Of a DNA stretch of 64,000 bases, positions 8,916-17,645 are shown in pieces. The stretch's first letter is position 1; every line of letters starts with the position of its first letter. The translations under genes were made by a program, and so were the position numbers. The notes below the pieces were generated by a model. It did not search any database and was not told the DNA's origin. It worked only from the letters and a program-made list of their open reading frames with translations. Source of the DNA: Flavobacterium cheongpyeongense (GTDB taxonomy: Bacteria; Bacteroidota; Bacteroidia; Flavobacteriales; Flavobacteriaceae); NCBI RefSeq assembly GCF_003202435.1, contig NZ_QJHK01000008.1:62001-126000 (forward strand), read 5' to 3'.

Positions 8916-9444
8916 AGTTTCTGTATTAGATGAAGCTATAAACGGAACAGTAGTTTCAGTTAAAAACAATGAGGTTCTGATTGAAACAGAAGATGGTTTT
9001 ATGATGACATTTTTTGTCAATGAATTAATTAAGATTCAGGACTCTGGTAATTTAATGAATTCTATAAAAAGAGTTGATTTAGATTCTGTTACAAAAGAAA
9101 AAGAAGAACCCAAACCCAGGAGTTTTGTGAAAGAAAAGAAAGATAAACGTGATATTGCAGCTCCGGAATTTGATTTGCATATCGAAAAGTTAGTTCCCAA
9201 CAAACGCGGAATGTCAAATTATGACATTCTGACCCTGCAGACTGAAACGGCAAAAAGGCATATCGAATTTGCAATTAAAAACCGTATTCCGAAGATTGTT
9301 TTTATTCACGGAGTTGGTGAAGGGATCCTAAAGGCCGAACTTGATTTTTTGTTGGGACGGTATGAAGGCATCGATTTTCAGGATGCTAATTATCAAAAAT
9401 ATGGTTTAGGTGCAACCGAAGTTTATTTTAGGCAAAAACAATAA
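8896..9444 (+). CDS. Smr-domain protein (MutS2-like C-terminal module)
   Basis: 182 residues from ATG 8896 (MLKKGDKVSVLDEAINGTV). The N-terminal 45 residues form a small beta domain like the KOW-type region of MutS2/DUF2027. A charged linker is followed by an Smr domain (about 95-182) with its FDLHIEKL entry motif and the HGVGEG loop corresponding to HGxGxG. Smr domains bind or nick branched DNA or cleave RNA on stalled ribosomes; which applies here is unknown. An upstream ATG at 8857 would overlap the preceding gene more deeply and adds only a lysine run. Confidence 0.85.
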   Translation: MLKKGDKVSVLDEAINGTVVSVKNNEVLIETEDGFMMTFFVNELIKIQDSGNLMNSIKRVDLDSVTKEKEEPKPRSFVKEKKDKRDIAAPEFDLHIEKLVPNKRGMSNYDILTLQTETAKRHIEFAIKNRIPKIVFIHGVGEGILKAELDFLLGRYEGIDFQDANYQKYGLGATEVYFRQKQ

Positions 9445-9486
9445 CAAATAATAAATTTTGATGGAATAAAAAGTAAGTAAAGGATA

Positions 9487-9546
9487 AAAAAACATCCGTC
9501 TTTTGTACTACAACGAGAATCAGTATAGAAAAGACGGATGTTTTTT
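9487..9546. terminator. Strong bidirectional terminator
   Basis: A perfect 18-bp stem: bases 9487-9504 (core CATCCGTCTTTT) pair with 9529-9546 (core AAAAGACGGATG), loop of 24, A-run before and T-run after. It separates the convergent Smr and lipoprotein genes. Confidence 0.85.
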
Positions 9547-9557
9547 ATGTAATTATT

Positions 9558-10538
9558 TTAATTAGTTGTTGTTGTAAGGATTCCTAATAGAAAACTGTTT
9601 CCTAAATTAAAGCTTACATTTCCATTATTTAATGTTACATTTTTTAAGGTAATCGTATGGGTAAATGTGTTTGGTCCTAGTGTCGCAGTAACAACCTCAA
9701 TTATACCGCTTGTGTTATCAACACCATTTTCGGCATTCCATATTTCAGCAACTGTAGGAGTTGTCGGAATTGTTGTATTGCAAAAGTACGACTCGCTCAG
9801 AACACCACCCTCGTAAATTTTATAAGTAACTTTATTATTTGTTGTTGTAATTAGTTTTTTTCTGGGACTGCCTGTAGGGGTAACTTCATTTACAATTAGG
9901 TCAGAATCGATATTGTCTATTGTTATAGATGTACCATTACCTATGCTGTAATTATAAATTTGTTTAGAAGTAGTGCATTGTTCAGCTTCTTCTTTAAAAT
10001 CTAGATTTAGTTCATCTGCATCTGTTATAATTGTTCCAAATGTAAATTCCGGCTGAACCTGAATGCCTGCTGATTTTGAAAAGGTAAGATTTTTGAAATA
10101 AATAGTATGGGTGTAACCCGTTATTGTGGTACTGTTATCAGTTGTGTTTAGTGTAGTATTTACCTTTGTAGCAATGTATATTTTTCCGCCTGTAGCATAC
10201 CATTCGTTGGATACATTAGGAGTAGAAGGTCTTATTATGTCACAAATATTAGAAGACGTAATAGTTCCGTCATAAGCTCTGTAGACTAATTTGTAATTGC
10301 TGTTATCAATATCAAATTCCTGAGGATCACCATCTGCAGTAACGACATTTTTTAATGTTTCGTCAGGTATTTGTAATAATAAACTTTCCTGATTTTTTAT
10401 TTTATAAATCAATTCATAAGTATCACCACAGTGGGCTGAATCAACGTTTTCAAAATTAAATTCTTCAACAGTTAAATCCCCATCATCACATCCGTTTAAC
10501 AAAAGTGCAAATAAAAGCAGGCAAGCATATTTTTTCAT
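9558..10538 (-). CDS. Lipoprotein with two internal repeats
   Basis: 326 residues. The signal peptide MKKYACLLLFALLLNGC has a lipobox at LNGC followed by acidic DDGD, as in surface-exported Bacteroidota lipoproteins. The mature part is two similar units of roughly 140 residues. Each starts with a cysteine (SAHCGDTYELIY; AEQCTTSKQIYN), has a central KLVYRAYDG / KVTYKIYEG and a second cysteine before the segment I-P-TPxV-EWx, and ends in an HTI-Y/L-KNLT/NVT strand. It is likely an extracellular beta-sandwich protein; function unknown. ATG 10538 is chosen because the -7 element at 10557-10564 makes ATG 10559 untranscribable. Confidence 0.75.
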   Translation of the reverse strand: MKKYACLLLFALLLNGCDDGDLTVEEFNFENVDSAHCGDTYELIYKIKNQESLLLQIPDETLKNVVTADGDPQEFDIDNSNYKLVYRAYDGTITSSNICDIIRPSTPNVSNEWYATGGKIYIATKVNTTLNTTDNSTTITGYTHTIYFKNLTFSKSAGIQVQPEFTFGTIITDADELNLDFKEEAEQCTTSKQIYNYSIGNGTSITIDNIDSDLIVNEVTPTGSPRKKLITTTNNKVTYKIYEGGVLSESYFCNTTIPTTPTVAEIWNAENGVDNTSGIIEVVTATLGPNTFTHTITLKNVTLNNGNVSFNLGNSFLLGILTTTTN

Positions 10539-10556
10539 TGTATTTTTTATTTGCAT

Positions 10557-10564
10557 CAAAAATA
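10557..10564 (-). promoter_or_regulatory. -7 element of the lipoprotein gene
   Basis: Plus-strand CAAAAATA (TAnnTTTG on the minus strand) 19 bases upstream of ATG 10538. Confidence 0.5.
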
Positions 10565-10610
10565 GTGAAATTTCGCAAATGATATTTAAGAATTGACAAA
10601 TGATATTTTA

Positions 10611-10618
10611 TAACTTTG
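10611..10618 (+). promoter_or_regulatory. -7 element of the cysteine desulfurase gene
   Basis: TAACTTTG ends only 5 bases before ATG 10624, with a TTG at 10593-10595 upstream. The predicted transcript begins at or next to the ATG. Confidence 0.55.
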
Positions 10619-10623
10619 CCCTA

Positions 10624-11757
10624 ATGAAAAAAGTATACCTTGATAACGCTTCTACGACTGCAATGAGACCTGAAATCATTCAGGAAATGACAAAAATAAT
10701 GATGGAGGATTATGGTAATCCGTCTTCTACTCATAGTTTTGGGAGAAATGCAAAAACGATTATTGAGCTTTCCAGAAAAAATATAGCTAAACATTTAAAT
10801 TGCTACGCACAGGAAATTATTTTTGTTTCTGGAGGAACTGAAGCAAATAACTGGATTCTTCGTTCGGCGGTAGAGGATTTGAAGGTGGTTCGAATCATTA
10901 CTTCAAAAATTGAACATCATGCGGTTTTGTATACGGTTTTAGCTTTGCAGTCAGATTATGATCTTCAGGTTGATTATGTAAATATAAATTCAGACGGGAG
11001 TGTCGATTTAACTCATTTGGCTAATTTATTAGCTGATGAAAAAAAGACAATTGTAAGTTTGATGCATGTAAATAATGAAACCGGAGCAATTTTAGATATC
11101 GATAGGGTTGGGGTTATTTGTAAACAATATAATGCTCTGTTTCATTCGGATACTGTACAATCTGTTGGGAAAACCGAAATAGATCTGCAAAAGACCCCGG
11201 TTGATTTTATAGTAGCCAGTGCACATAAATTTCATGGACCAAAAGGTGTTGGTTTTGCTTTTATTCGTAAAAATTCAGGTTTGCAGCCCTTATTTTTTGG
11301 CGGGGAACAGGAAAAAGGATTACGTGCCGGAACCGAAGCTGTTCATCAAATTGCGGGAATGGCAAAAGCACTTACAATTTCTCATGAAAATTTAGAAACT
11401 GAACGTGAATATATTTTTGGTTTGAAAAAGTATCTGATCGATCAGTTTGAAATTCATTTTCCGGATTTCAGAATCGTTGGTAAAAAAGAATGTTTTTATA
11501 ATATCATCAATATTATTTTACCTTTTTCACAAGATAAAACTTCCATGTTATTGTTTAATCTGGATATGAAAGGAATTGCTGTTTCGAGAGGAAGTGCCTG
11601 TCAGTCAGGAAGTATAAAGCCTTCACATGTCTTAAAAGAAATACTTTCGGAGACTGATTTAAAATTACCTAATCTCCGAATTTCATTTAGTCATAACAAT
11701 ACCAAAGAAGATATTGACTGGTTGATTGAGTGTCTCCAAACCGTTAATGATATCTAA
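10624..11757 (+). CDS. Cysteine desulfurase (NifS/IscS-like)
   Basis: A 377-residue class V aminotransferase-fold PLP enzyme that removes sulfur from cysteine for Fe-S clusters or tRNA thiolation. Visible are MKKVYLDNASTTAMRPEI, the PLP His in ITSKIEHHAVL (about 99), the lysine in SAHKFHGPKGVGF (about 202) and the sulfur-carrying cysteine in GSACQSGS (about 325). The active-site loop is of the short-insert NifS/IscS (group I) type. It is an isolated gene without isc/suf partners nearby. The longer reading frame from ATG 10600 is rejected because the promoter lies inside it. Confidence 0.92.
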   Translation: MKKVYLDNASTTAMRPEIIQEMTKIMMEDYGNPSSTHSFGRNAKTIIELSRKNIAKHLNCYAQEIIFVSGGTEANNWILRSAVEDLKVVRIITSKIEHHAVLYTVLALQSDYDLQVDYVNINSDGSVDLTHLANLLADEKKTIVSLMHVNNETGAILDIDRVGVICKQYNALFHSDTVQSVGKTEIDLQKTPVDFIVASAHKFHGPKGVGFAFIRKNSGLQPLFFGGEQEKGLRAGTEAVHQIAGMAKALTISHENLETEREYIFGLKKYLIDQFEIHFPDFRIVGKKECFYNIINIILPFSQDKTSMLLFNLDMKGIAVSRGSACQSGSIKPSHVLKEILSETDLKLPNLRISFSHNNTKEDIDWLIECLQTVNDI

Positions 11758-11764
11758 TTTTCAA

Positions 11765-12334
11765 TTATTTACGTATTATTTTTACCTGAGAATCATTTGT
11801 TAATTTGATAATGGTTGATGGTTTCCCGGCAACCTTATTACGATAAAGGTTTACCACATAATCAACTCCTTTAATAATTTCAGGATTAATATCCTTGAAT
11901 GCAATTGGAGTTGGCTGTCCTGAAATATTAGCAGAGGTAGAAACCAATGGTTTTTTCATTCTCTCTAATAATTTAAAACAAAAAGGTTCTTTTACCAGAC
12001 GTACTGCTAACGAATTATCAGCAGCAATAATATTGGGGGCAACATTTCGCGGTTCATCTAAAATTAAAGTCGTTGGTTTTTCAGATAGATCAAGAATTTG
12101 CCAGGCGACTTCAGGAATGTTCTTAAAAACATTATACATCATTTTTTCTCCATTCATTAATACAATCATACTTTGTGTTTCTGCACGCTGTTTAAGTTTG
12201 TATATTTTAGCAATTGCTTCAGGATTTGTAGCATCACAGCCAATTCCCCAAACAGTATCAGTTGGATAAAGAATAATACCGCCTTCTTTAATTATTTCGA
12301 AAGCGTTATGTATCTCTTCGTTAAGATTTTCCAT
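11765..12334 (-). CDS. L-threonylcarbamoyladenylate synthase (Sua5/YrdC family)
   Basis: A 189-residue single-domain YrdC protein. It makes threonylcarbamoyl-AMP from threonine, bicarbonate and ATP for t6A37 modification of ANN-reading tRNAs. The family marks are GGIILYPTDTVWGIGCDA (about 18-35), KxR in KLKQRAETQSM (about 47-57), the nucleotide-site segment LAVRLVKEPF and the STSANISGQPTP motif (about 132-143). The Sua5 C-terminal domain is absent. It is convergent with the desulfurase (7-base gap). Confidence 0.9.
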   Translation of the reverse strand: MENLNEEIHNAFEIIKEGGIILYPTDTVWGIGCDATNPEAIAKIYKLKQRAETQSMIVLMNGEKMMYNVFKNIPEVAWQILDLSEKPTTLILDEPRNVAPNIIAADNSLAVRLVKEPFCFKLLERMKKPLVSTSANISGQPTPIAFKDINPEIIKGVDYVVNLYRNKVAGKPSTIIKLTNDSQVKIIRK

Positions 12335-12731
12335 TTATTATATATTACAATTGAGTATTTAAAATTCTCATGCAAAGAAACAAAATAAAAAAAACAAATT
12401 CCAGATGATTTTTATCGTCAAGATTAAAGTCAGATTTTATTTTATTTTTGATAAAACAGAGTTTAGATCAATCTTTATATCAATTAATAAGGTTTTTTTT
12501 CTGTTTCTATAATTGATATAATACTTTTAGGTTTGTTGTTGTATTATAGTATATTTGCATTCAAAACTGCTTAATTTTCCTGCTTACAGACTGTTAAAAC
12601 CTAATAATAAATTAAGGTAGGTTTTTTTTTACCTTGAGGAATAAACAGCTGAAATTATAAGAAATAAAACAGTTTACATTATAAGTTATTATAGTGAGAT
12701 AATAAGTTTAATGATTTTAGTTTAAAGAAAA
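12335..12731 (+). other. Leader/promoter region of the polysaccharide locus
   Basis: About 400 bases without a gene. It holds a -7 element TATATTTG at 12550-12557 and an 8-bp hairpin AAAACCTA (12596-12603)/TAGGTTTT (12618-12625) followed by a T-run, then over 100 bases of AT-rich leader before the first glycosyltransferase. The hairpin could act as a leader terminator or attenuator controlling entry into the locus (inference). Confidence 0.5.
12550..12557 (+). promoter_or_regulatory. -7 element upstream of the polysaccharide locus
   Basis: TATATTTG with TTTG at 12532-12535; the 14-base spacer is shorter than usual, so the -33 assignment is weak. Confidence 0.5.
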
Positions 12732-13847
12732 ATGAGGTTAATACAGGTAACTGTTTCAAAGGGTTGGAGAGGTCACGAACAAAAAATCATCTATTTATAT
12801 GAAGCCTTTAAGGAATATGGATATGTTGAAGAACAATGGATTATTTGCCCGGAAGACTCAGAAACTTTTAAAATTGCAACACAAAAAGGAATGAATGTTA
12901 TTCCGCTAAATAATAAATCAGAATATGATTTAAAATATGCAAAAAAGTTTTCCAAAATAGCAAAAAAGTTAAATGCAGATTTAGTTTTTATACACAATAG
13001 TCAAGCACATACCTTAATAGTATTTTCGTCATTGTTTTTTGGACTTAAATTACCTTTAGTTTTGTGCAGGACTTTAATAAAGCGTGTGGATACTAACTTT
13101 TTTAGAAAGTGGAAATATAATTATAAAGGAATAAAAAAAATTATATGTGTTTCTTATCCGGTAGTTGATGTTTTAAAATATGCAGTTAAAGACCATAATA
13201 AATTATGTGTAGTTGGAAGCGTAACAGACATAGCAAAATTTAGTAAAACCCAAAAAACAGGAATTTTGCATCAGCAATATAGTATTCCGTCTGATTATAA
13301 GATTGTTGGCAATATCGCCGCTTTTTCAGGATTTAAAGATCATTTTACCTGGGTAAATACTGTTGCCAAATTGGTCAAAAGAGGTATTAAAGCAAAATAT
13401 ATTTTAATTGGAAAAGGGCCATTAGAAACACAAATAAGAAATCAAATTATAGATTTAGGTTTAGAAAATCAAATTATTATGGCAGGTTTCAGAAAAGATA
13501 TTCCTGAAGTATTACCCGAATTTGATCTTTTTTTATTTACTTCAAACAATGAACCTACCGGCGGCGTTCTATTAGAATCATATGCCTGTAAAATACCTAT
13601 TGTTGCTGCCAATGCAGGAGGGATTCCAGAAGTTGTTATAGATAATGAAACCGGTTTACTGGCAGAAGTTGGAAATCCAACATCTTTTGCAGATAAAGTG
13701 GAACAGATGCTAAATGATGAAACTCTGCAGGAAAAGTGTACAGAAAATGGAAGTAATTATTTAATTAAAAATTTCACAAAAGAAGTAATTGCAAAAAAAA
13801 TGATTAACGAACTGAGTGAAGTATTACAAAAAAATAAAAGGTATTGA
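12732..13847 (+). CDS. Glycosyltransferase, GT4 family
   Basis: A 371-residue GT-B retaining glycosyltransferase. The N-terminal acceptor domain begins MRLIQVTVSKGWRGHEQKI. The C-terminal donor domain has KYILIGKGPLE (about 213), FLFTSNNEPTGGVLLESYAC (about 264-283; the E-x7-E nucleotide-sugar motif) and AANAGGIPEVV. It is the first gene of the plus-strand polysaccharide cluster after a long leader, so it may act early in repeat-unit or core assembly. Sugar specificity is not readable. Its stop TGA overlaps the TTG start of the next gene. Confidence 0.88.
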   Translation: MRLIQVTVSKGWRGHEQKIIYLYEAFKEYGYVEEQWIICPEDSETFKIATQKGMNVIPLNNKSEYDLKYAKKFSKIAKKLNADLVFIHNSQAHTLIVFSSLFFGLKLPLVLCRTLIKRVDTNFFRKWKYNYKGIKKIICVSYPVVDVLKYAVKDHNKLCVVGSVTDIAKFSKTQKTGILHQQYSIPSDYKIVGNIAAFSGFKDHFTWVNTVAKLVKRGIKAKYILIGKGPLETQIRNQIIDLGLENQIIMAGFRKDIPEVLPEFDLFLFTSNNEPTGGVLLESYACKIPIVAANAGGIPEVVIDNETGLLAEVGNPTSFADKVEQMLNDETLQEKCTENGSNYLIKNFTKEVIAKKMINELSEVLQKNKRY

Positions 13848-14734
13848 AATTGAAATTGAATGACTTTATACTCAGAAAGTATAATCAAACCAGAGTTGTT
13901 TTGCTGAATAGGTATTCGAATGATGATACTAAAGTAACAAAAGCAAAATATTTCAGTAAAAACAATAGGATATTGAATTTAGAAACTCCCAAAGAGTTTA
14001 TGGAAAAAATACAATGGCTGAAATTGTACCATTATAAAGAGGAGTATGGCCAATATGTCGATAAATTCGATGTAAGATCTTTTGTTGAAACAAAAATTGG
14101 GAAAGAATATTTAAATGAAATAATTGGGGTATATAACACGGTTGACGAAATTGATTTTGAAAATTTACCAAAGCAATATGTTATAAAAGGAACTCATGGT
14201 TCAGGATATAATCTTATTGTCAAAAATGCTTTGTTGATTAATAAAGAAAGTGAAAGGAATAAATTGTCAAAATTTTTAAGAAGTAATTATTATAATAAAT
14301 ATAGAGAAACAATTTATAAAAATATTAAACCCAGACTCTTAATTGAAAAATATATTTCAAATTGTGATGAAGGTTTAATTGATTACAAATTTTATTGTTT
14401 TCATGGTCAGCCAAAATATATTCTGGTAAAAAAGGTTGAAAATGGAAAAGAAAAAAAGTGTTTTTATAATTTGAACTGGAAAAAAATAATTATTAATGAC
14501 AGCGATGAAAATTGGTTGGAATCAGAAATACAAAAGCCGGCAAATTTTAACGAGATGCTAAATATTGCCAGCGTATTGTCTGATCAGTTTATTTTTATCA
14601 GGGTAGATTTGTATTCTATAGATGATAAAATTTTGTTTGGTGAACTTACTTTTTTCCCCACAGGTGGTCATAAAAGGTTTCCGATAGAGTGTTTAAATAT
14701 TGAAATGGGAAATTTAATTAAGCTTCCTGTTTGA
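13844..14734 (+). CDS. TupA-like ATP-grasp protein
   Basis: A 296-residue protein of the TupA-like ATP-grasp family, seen in capsule and teichuronopeptide loci, where members may attach an amino acid to a glycan. Typical family segments are EKIQWLKLYHYKEEYGQYVDK (family residues about 53-73), YVIKGTHGSGYN (about 110; ATP-binding loop), LLIEKYISN (about 167) and DLYSIDDKILFGELTFFP (about 252-270; metal-binding Asp/Glu). The start is TTG at 13844, overlapping the previous stop by 4 bases; the first in-frame ATG would remove the family N-terminus. It probably adds a non-sugar substituent to the polysaccharide (inference). Confidence 0.8.
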   Translation: MKLKLNDFILRKYNQTRVVLLNRYSNDDTKVTKAKYFSKNNRILNLETPKEFMEKIQWLKLYHYKEEYGQYVDKFDVRSFVETKIGKEYLNEIIGVYNTVDEIDFENLPKQYVIKGTHGSGYNLIVKNALLINKESERNKLSKFLRSNYYNKYRETIYKNIKPRLLIEKYISNCDEGLIDYKFYCFHGQPKYILVKKVENGKEKKCFYNLNWKKIIINDSDENWLESEIQKPANFNEMLNIASVLSDQFIFIRVDLYSIDDKILFGELTFFPTGGHKRFPIECLNIEMGNLIKLPV

Positions 14735-15442
14735 TTATTTTCGTGATAGATAAATTTTTAAATATCCTTTCATTCTGTTAAAAACCGGAATCCTAAAGCC
14801 CATGTCTTTTTTTATTACATTTATGCAGGGATTACATTTGCCACAAGCCTTGTTTTTGCGGGGTTTATGACAAAACCAGGTTAAAAACATGATGTTTTCC
14901 CATTTTTTTTCTTTTGCAATAGCTAGCATATCTCGTTTAGAAAGCGTAGAAACAGGGAAAGAAAAATACTTAAAGACAGTATCTATTTTATTGTATTTTT
15001 CTCTATTTTCTATGTCGGTATAATCAGCTTTTATATAGTTTGTAATTAAAAAATTAGTAAGAGAATCTGCCTTTAGGTTCTTATCATTACAAATTTCTAC
15101 ATTATTTAAATTATAATTATGACAAAATTGAGCAAGCCAGCTATATTGACTTCCTAGTTTTACAAATGAATTTATATAAACTGAACTTTCTTTTATTTCC
15201 TTATTGATAGTAATATCGTCTTCAGCATACCATACAGGCAGTATGAGCTTATAAGCTTCAGGATGCAATTCTTTGATTTCGTTTAGAATTTTTTTGATTC
15301 CTTCCAGTTCAACCTTAAGTGATTTTCGTGTTTGGTCAATTACATAAATGGGCTGAACATTTTCTTTTTCAACTAAAATTATTTGTAAAAGTCTAAAAGT
15401 AGAATCCCATCCACTGGTCCAGAGTAAATTATGAGTAGTCAT
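14735..15442 (-). CDS. QueC-like PP-loop protein in the polysaccharide locus
   Basis: 235 residues. The N-terminal LLWTSGWDSTFRLL is an ATP-pyrophosphatase PP-loop (SGxxDS). Near the C-terminus FCHKPRKNKACGKCNPC matches the QueC-type zinc cysteine cluster. QueC makes the nitrile of 7-cyano-7-deazaguanine, but the protein lies inside a sugar locus without queD/E/F and has a long divergent middle, so a specialised ATP-dependent amide or nitrile-forming role on a polysaccharide precursor is plausible (inference). It is the only minus-strand gene between 12.7 and 23.4 kb, and its stop abuts that of the TupA-like gene. Confidence 0.75.
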   Translation of the reverse strand: MTTHNLLWTSGWDSTFRLLQIILVEKENVQPIYVIDQTRKSLKVELEGIKKILNEIKELHPEAYKLILPVWYAEDDITINKEIKESSVYINSFVKLGSQYSWLAQFCHNYNLNNVEICNDKNLKADSLTNFLITNYIKADYTDIENREKYNKIDTVFKYFSFPVSTLSKRDMLAIAKEKKWENIMFLTWFCHKPRKNKACGKCNPCINVIKKDMGFRIPVFNRMKGYLKIYLSRK

Positions 15443-15790
15443 TTTTTTATTACAGTTATTATTATGAATAAAATTTGAAGGTGTAAATGTAATATTTACA
15501 ATCAGAAATTAAGTCCTTAAAATAGTGATTTGAATAAATTATTTCGAAATATGTTATTTTTGAAATAAAGAGCGCAAGAAAAAAAATAATACTTTGAATT
15601 TCAGATGATTTTTTTTGAAATAACCAACTAAATAAAAAATCGTTTGATTCTTGTCGAATTTTGTACTCAAAACCTCGTTTCTTGTAAGGTTATACATTTT
15701 TAGTTTCTTAGTTTTAAAACTATTTTAGCTTTAACTTTGTAAAAACAACAACGCTTATTAATTAAATTAGTCTTTATTCAAAGTTATTCA
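15443..15790 (+). other. Intergenic region before the ABC exporter
   Basis: About 350 bases, AT-rich, without a plausible ORF. It separates the divergent QueC-like and ABC exporter genes and holds a -7 element (15732-15739) for the plus-strand genes. No hairpin or repeat stands out. Confidence 0.5.
15732..15739 (+). promoter_or_regulatory. -7 element before the ABC exporter gene
   Basis: TAACTTTG, 51 bases before ATG 15791. No convincing TTTG is seen at the expected -33 distance. Confidence 0.45.
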
Positions 15791-17623
15791 ATGAAGAATT
15801 TTAAACGTTTTTTAAACTATTTAAGACCTCACAAGAAAAATTTAATAATCAGTATCGTTTTTAATGTTTTGTATGCGCTTTTTTCAGCTCTTTCAATGCT
15901 TTCTCTTTTTCCTTTAATGAAAGTATTGTTTTCAGATGGAGAAAAAGTACATGTAAGACCTGTATATGAAGGAATCAGAAGTATTGATAAACGATATTTG
16001 GAGGATTCTTTAAATTACTTTATAACACATAATACAGATAAAAATGGAGCATTAGATACGTTGATCTGTATGGCGATATTTGTTTTGACTACTTTTTTAT
16101 TGAAAAACCTTTTCAACTTCATTTCAATCGTATACATGACTTATCTGAATAATGGAATTTTGAAAGATTTGCGAAACGATGTATATCAAAAAGTAATTAG
16201 TTTGCCGGTTTCTTTTTTTCAAATGAAAGAAAGGTTGATTTAATTTTAAGAATGACTTCGGACATTAATACAATAAAAAGTGCTTTTTTAAGTATTTTAA
16301 TGATGGTTAGCGAACCATTGACAAAATTATATTCACTTTGATATCATGGTATTTATAAGTTGGAAATTGGCCATTTTCGTATTTCTTTTCCTTCCTGTTT
16401 CAGGAATTTTAATATCCAGAATGACTAGATCAATAAAAAGTCAATCGGGAGATATTTTTTCTCTTGAAGGACATTTATTATCTGATATCGAAGAAACTTT
16501 AGGAGGAATAAAAGTAATTAAAAATTTTACTTCAGAGAGTTTTTTCATACGACGTTATTTTACTTCAACAGAGTTTATCAATAATTTGAATAATAAGATA
16601 GGAGTCAGAATGAGTTTAGCAGGTCCTGTGAGTGAATTTTTAGGGATTTTTGTAATTTCTATTTTATTGGTTTATGGAGGATCTTTGGTATTGATTGAGG
16701 GGCCAATGAGTGGTAGTGCTTTTATTGCATATATCGGATTAGCTTATCAAATTCTAACACCGGCCAAAGCCATAACGAAAGCAAATCAGGCCTTAATGGG
16801 AGGAAATGCAGCTTATGAAAGAGTTTCTTTTATTTTAGACGCAACCAATCCGCTAAAAGATAATCTTAATGCTATAACCATTACTGAATTTAAAAATGAA
16901 ATCAGGTTTACCAATGTTTCGTTCAAATACGATTCTGAATATGTTTTGAAGGATTTTAATTTAACAGTTGCAAAGGGTAAGAGAGTTGCATTAGTAGGAG
17001 AATCGGTTAGTGGCAAGTCGACTTTGGCAAATCTGGTAACCAGACTTTATGATGTTAACGAAGGAAGTATAACTTTTGATGGAATTAATATAAAAGATGT
17101 TACTACAGATTCGCTAAGAAAACAAATGGGTATTGTAGCACAGGATTCTATTTTATTTAATGATTCAATTGCTAATAATATATCTTTAAGTATAGATAAT
17201 CCAAATATGGATGCAATTATAAGTGTGGCAAAAGTGGCTAATGCGCATAATTTTATTTCAGAATTTCCAGAGCAATATAACAGCCCTGTAGGTGATGGTG
17301 GAGGAATGTTATCAGGAGGACAACGACAGCGAGTTGCTATAGCAAGAGCTGTGATGAAAAATCCTCCGATTATGATTTTGGATGAGGCCACATCAGCATT
17401 AGATACCGAATCTGAAAAATTGGTACAGGTTGGATTAGAAAATATGATGGAGCATAGAACTTCGATTGTTATTGCCCATCGTTTAGCAACGATCCAAAAT
17501 GCCGATTTGATTGTAGTAATGAGTAAGGGAAGAATTGTAGAACAAGGAACCCATGAAGAACTATTGAATAGGAATGGAATTTATACCAATTTAGTGAGTT
17601 TACAATCTTTGGAGGTAAATTAG
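15791..17623 (+). pseudogene. MsbA-type ABC exporter (ATPase-permease), disrupted
   Basis: A roughly 610-residue half-transporter in pieces. 15791-16243 codes for the first 150 residues (membrane helices 1-2), 16346-17623 for the last 425 (helices 4-6 and ATPase). The missing stretch is readable in another frame from about 16231 to 16338 (DLILRMTSDINTIKSAFL and onward), so there is one deletion near 16226-16235 and one insertion near 16336-16339 that restore the frame. The ATPase has LSGGQ, Walker B MILDEATSALD and the H-loop IAHRL, but Walker A reads GESVSGKST with Val (codon 17006-17008) where Gly is expected. Intact relatives flip lipid-linked glycans or lipid A. Confidence 0.85.
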
Positions 17624-17645
17624 AATGATTTTTTAGACAATTAGA

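Noticed and set aside
10600..10623. ATG 10600 as start of the cysteine desulfurase
   Set aside because: The -7 promoter element lies inside this extension, and the family begins at MKKVYLDNAS.
17047..17391. Minus-strand open frame of 114 codons
   Set aside because: It mirrors the ABC ATPase domain with Walker B and LSGGQ on the plus strand.
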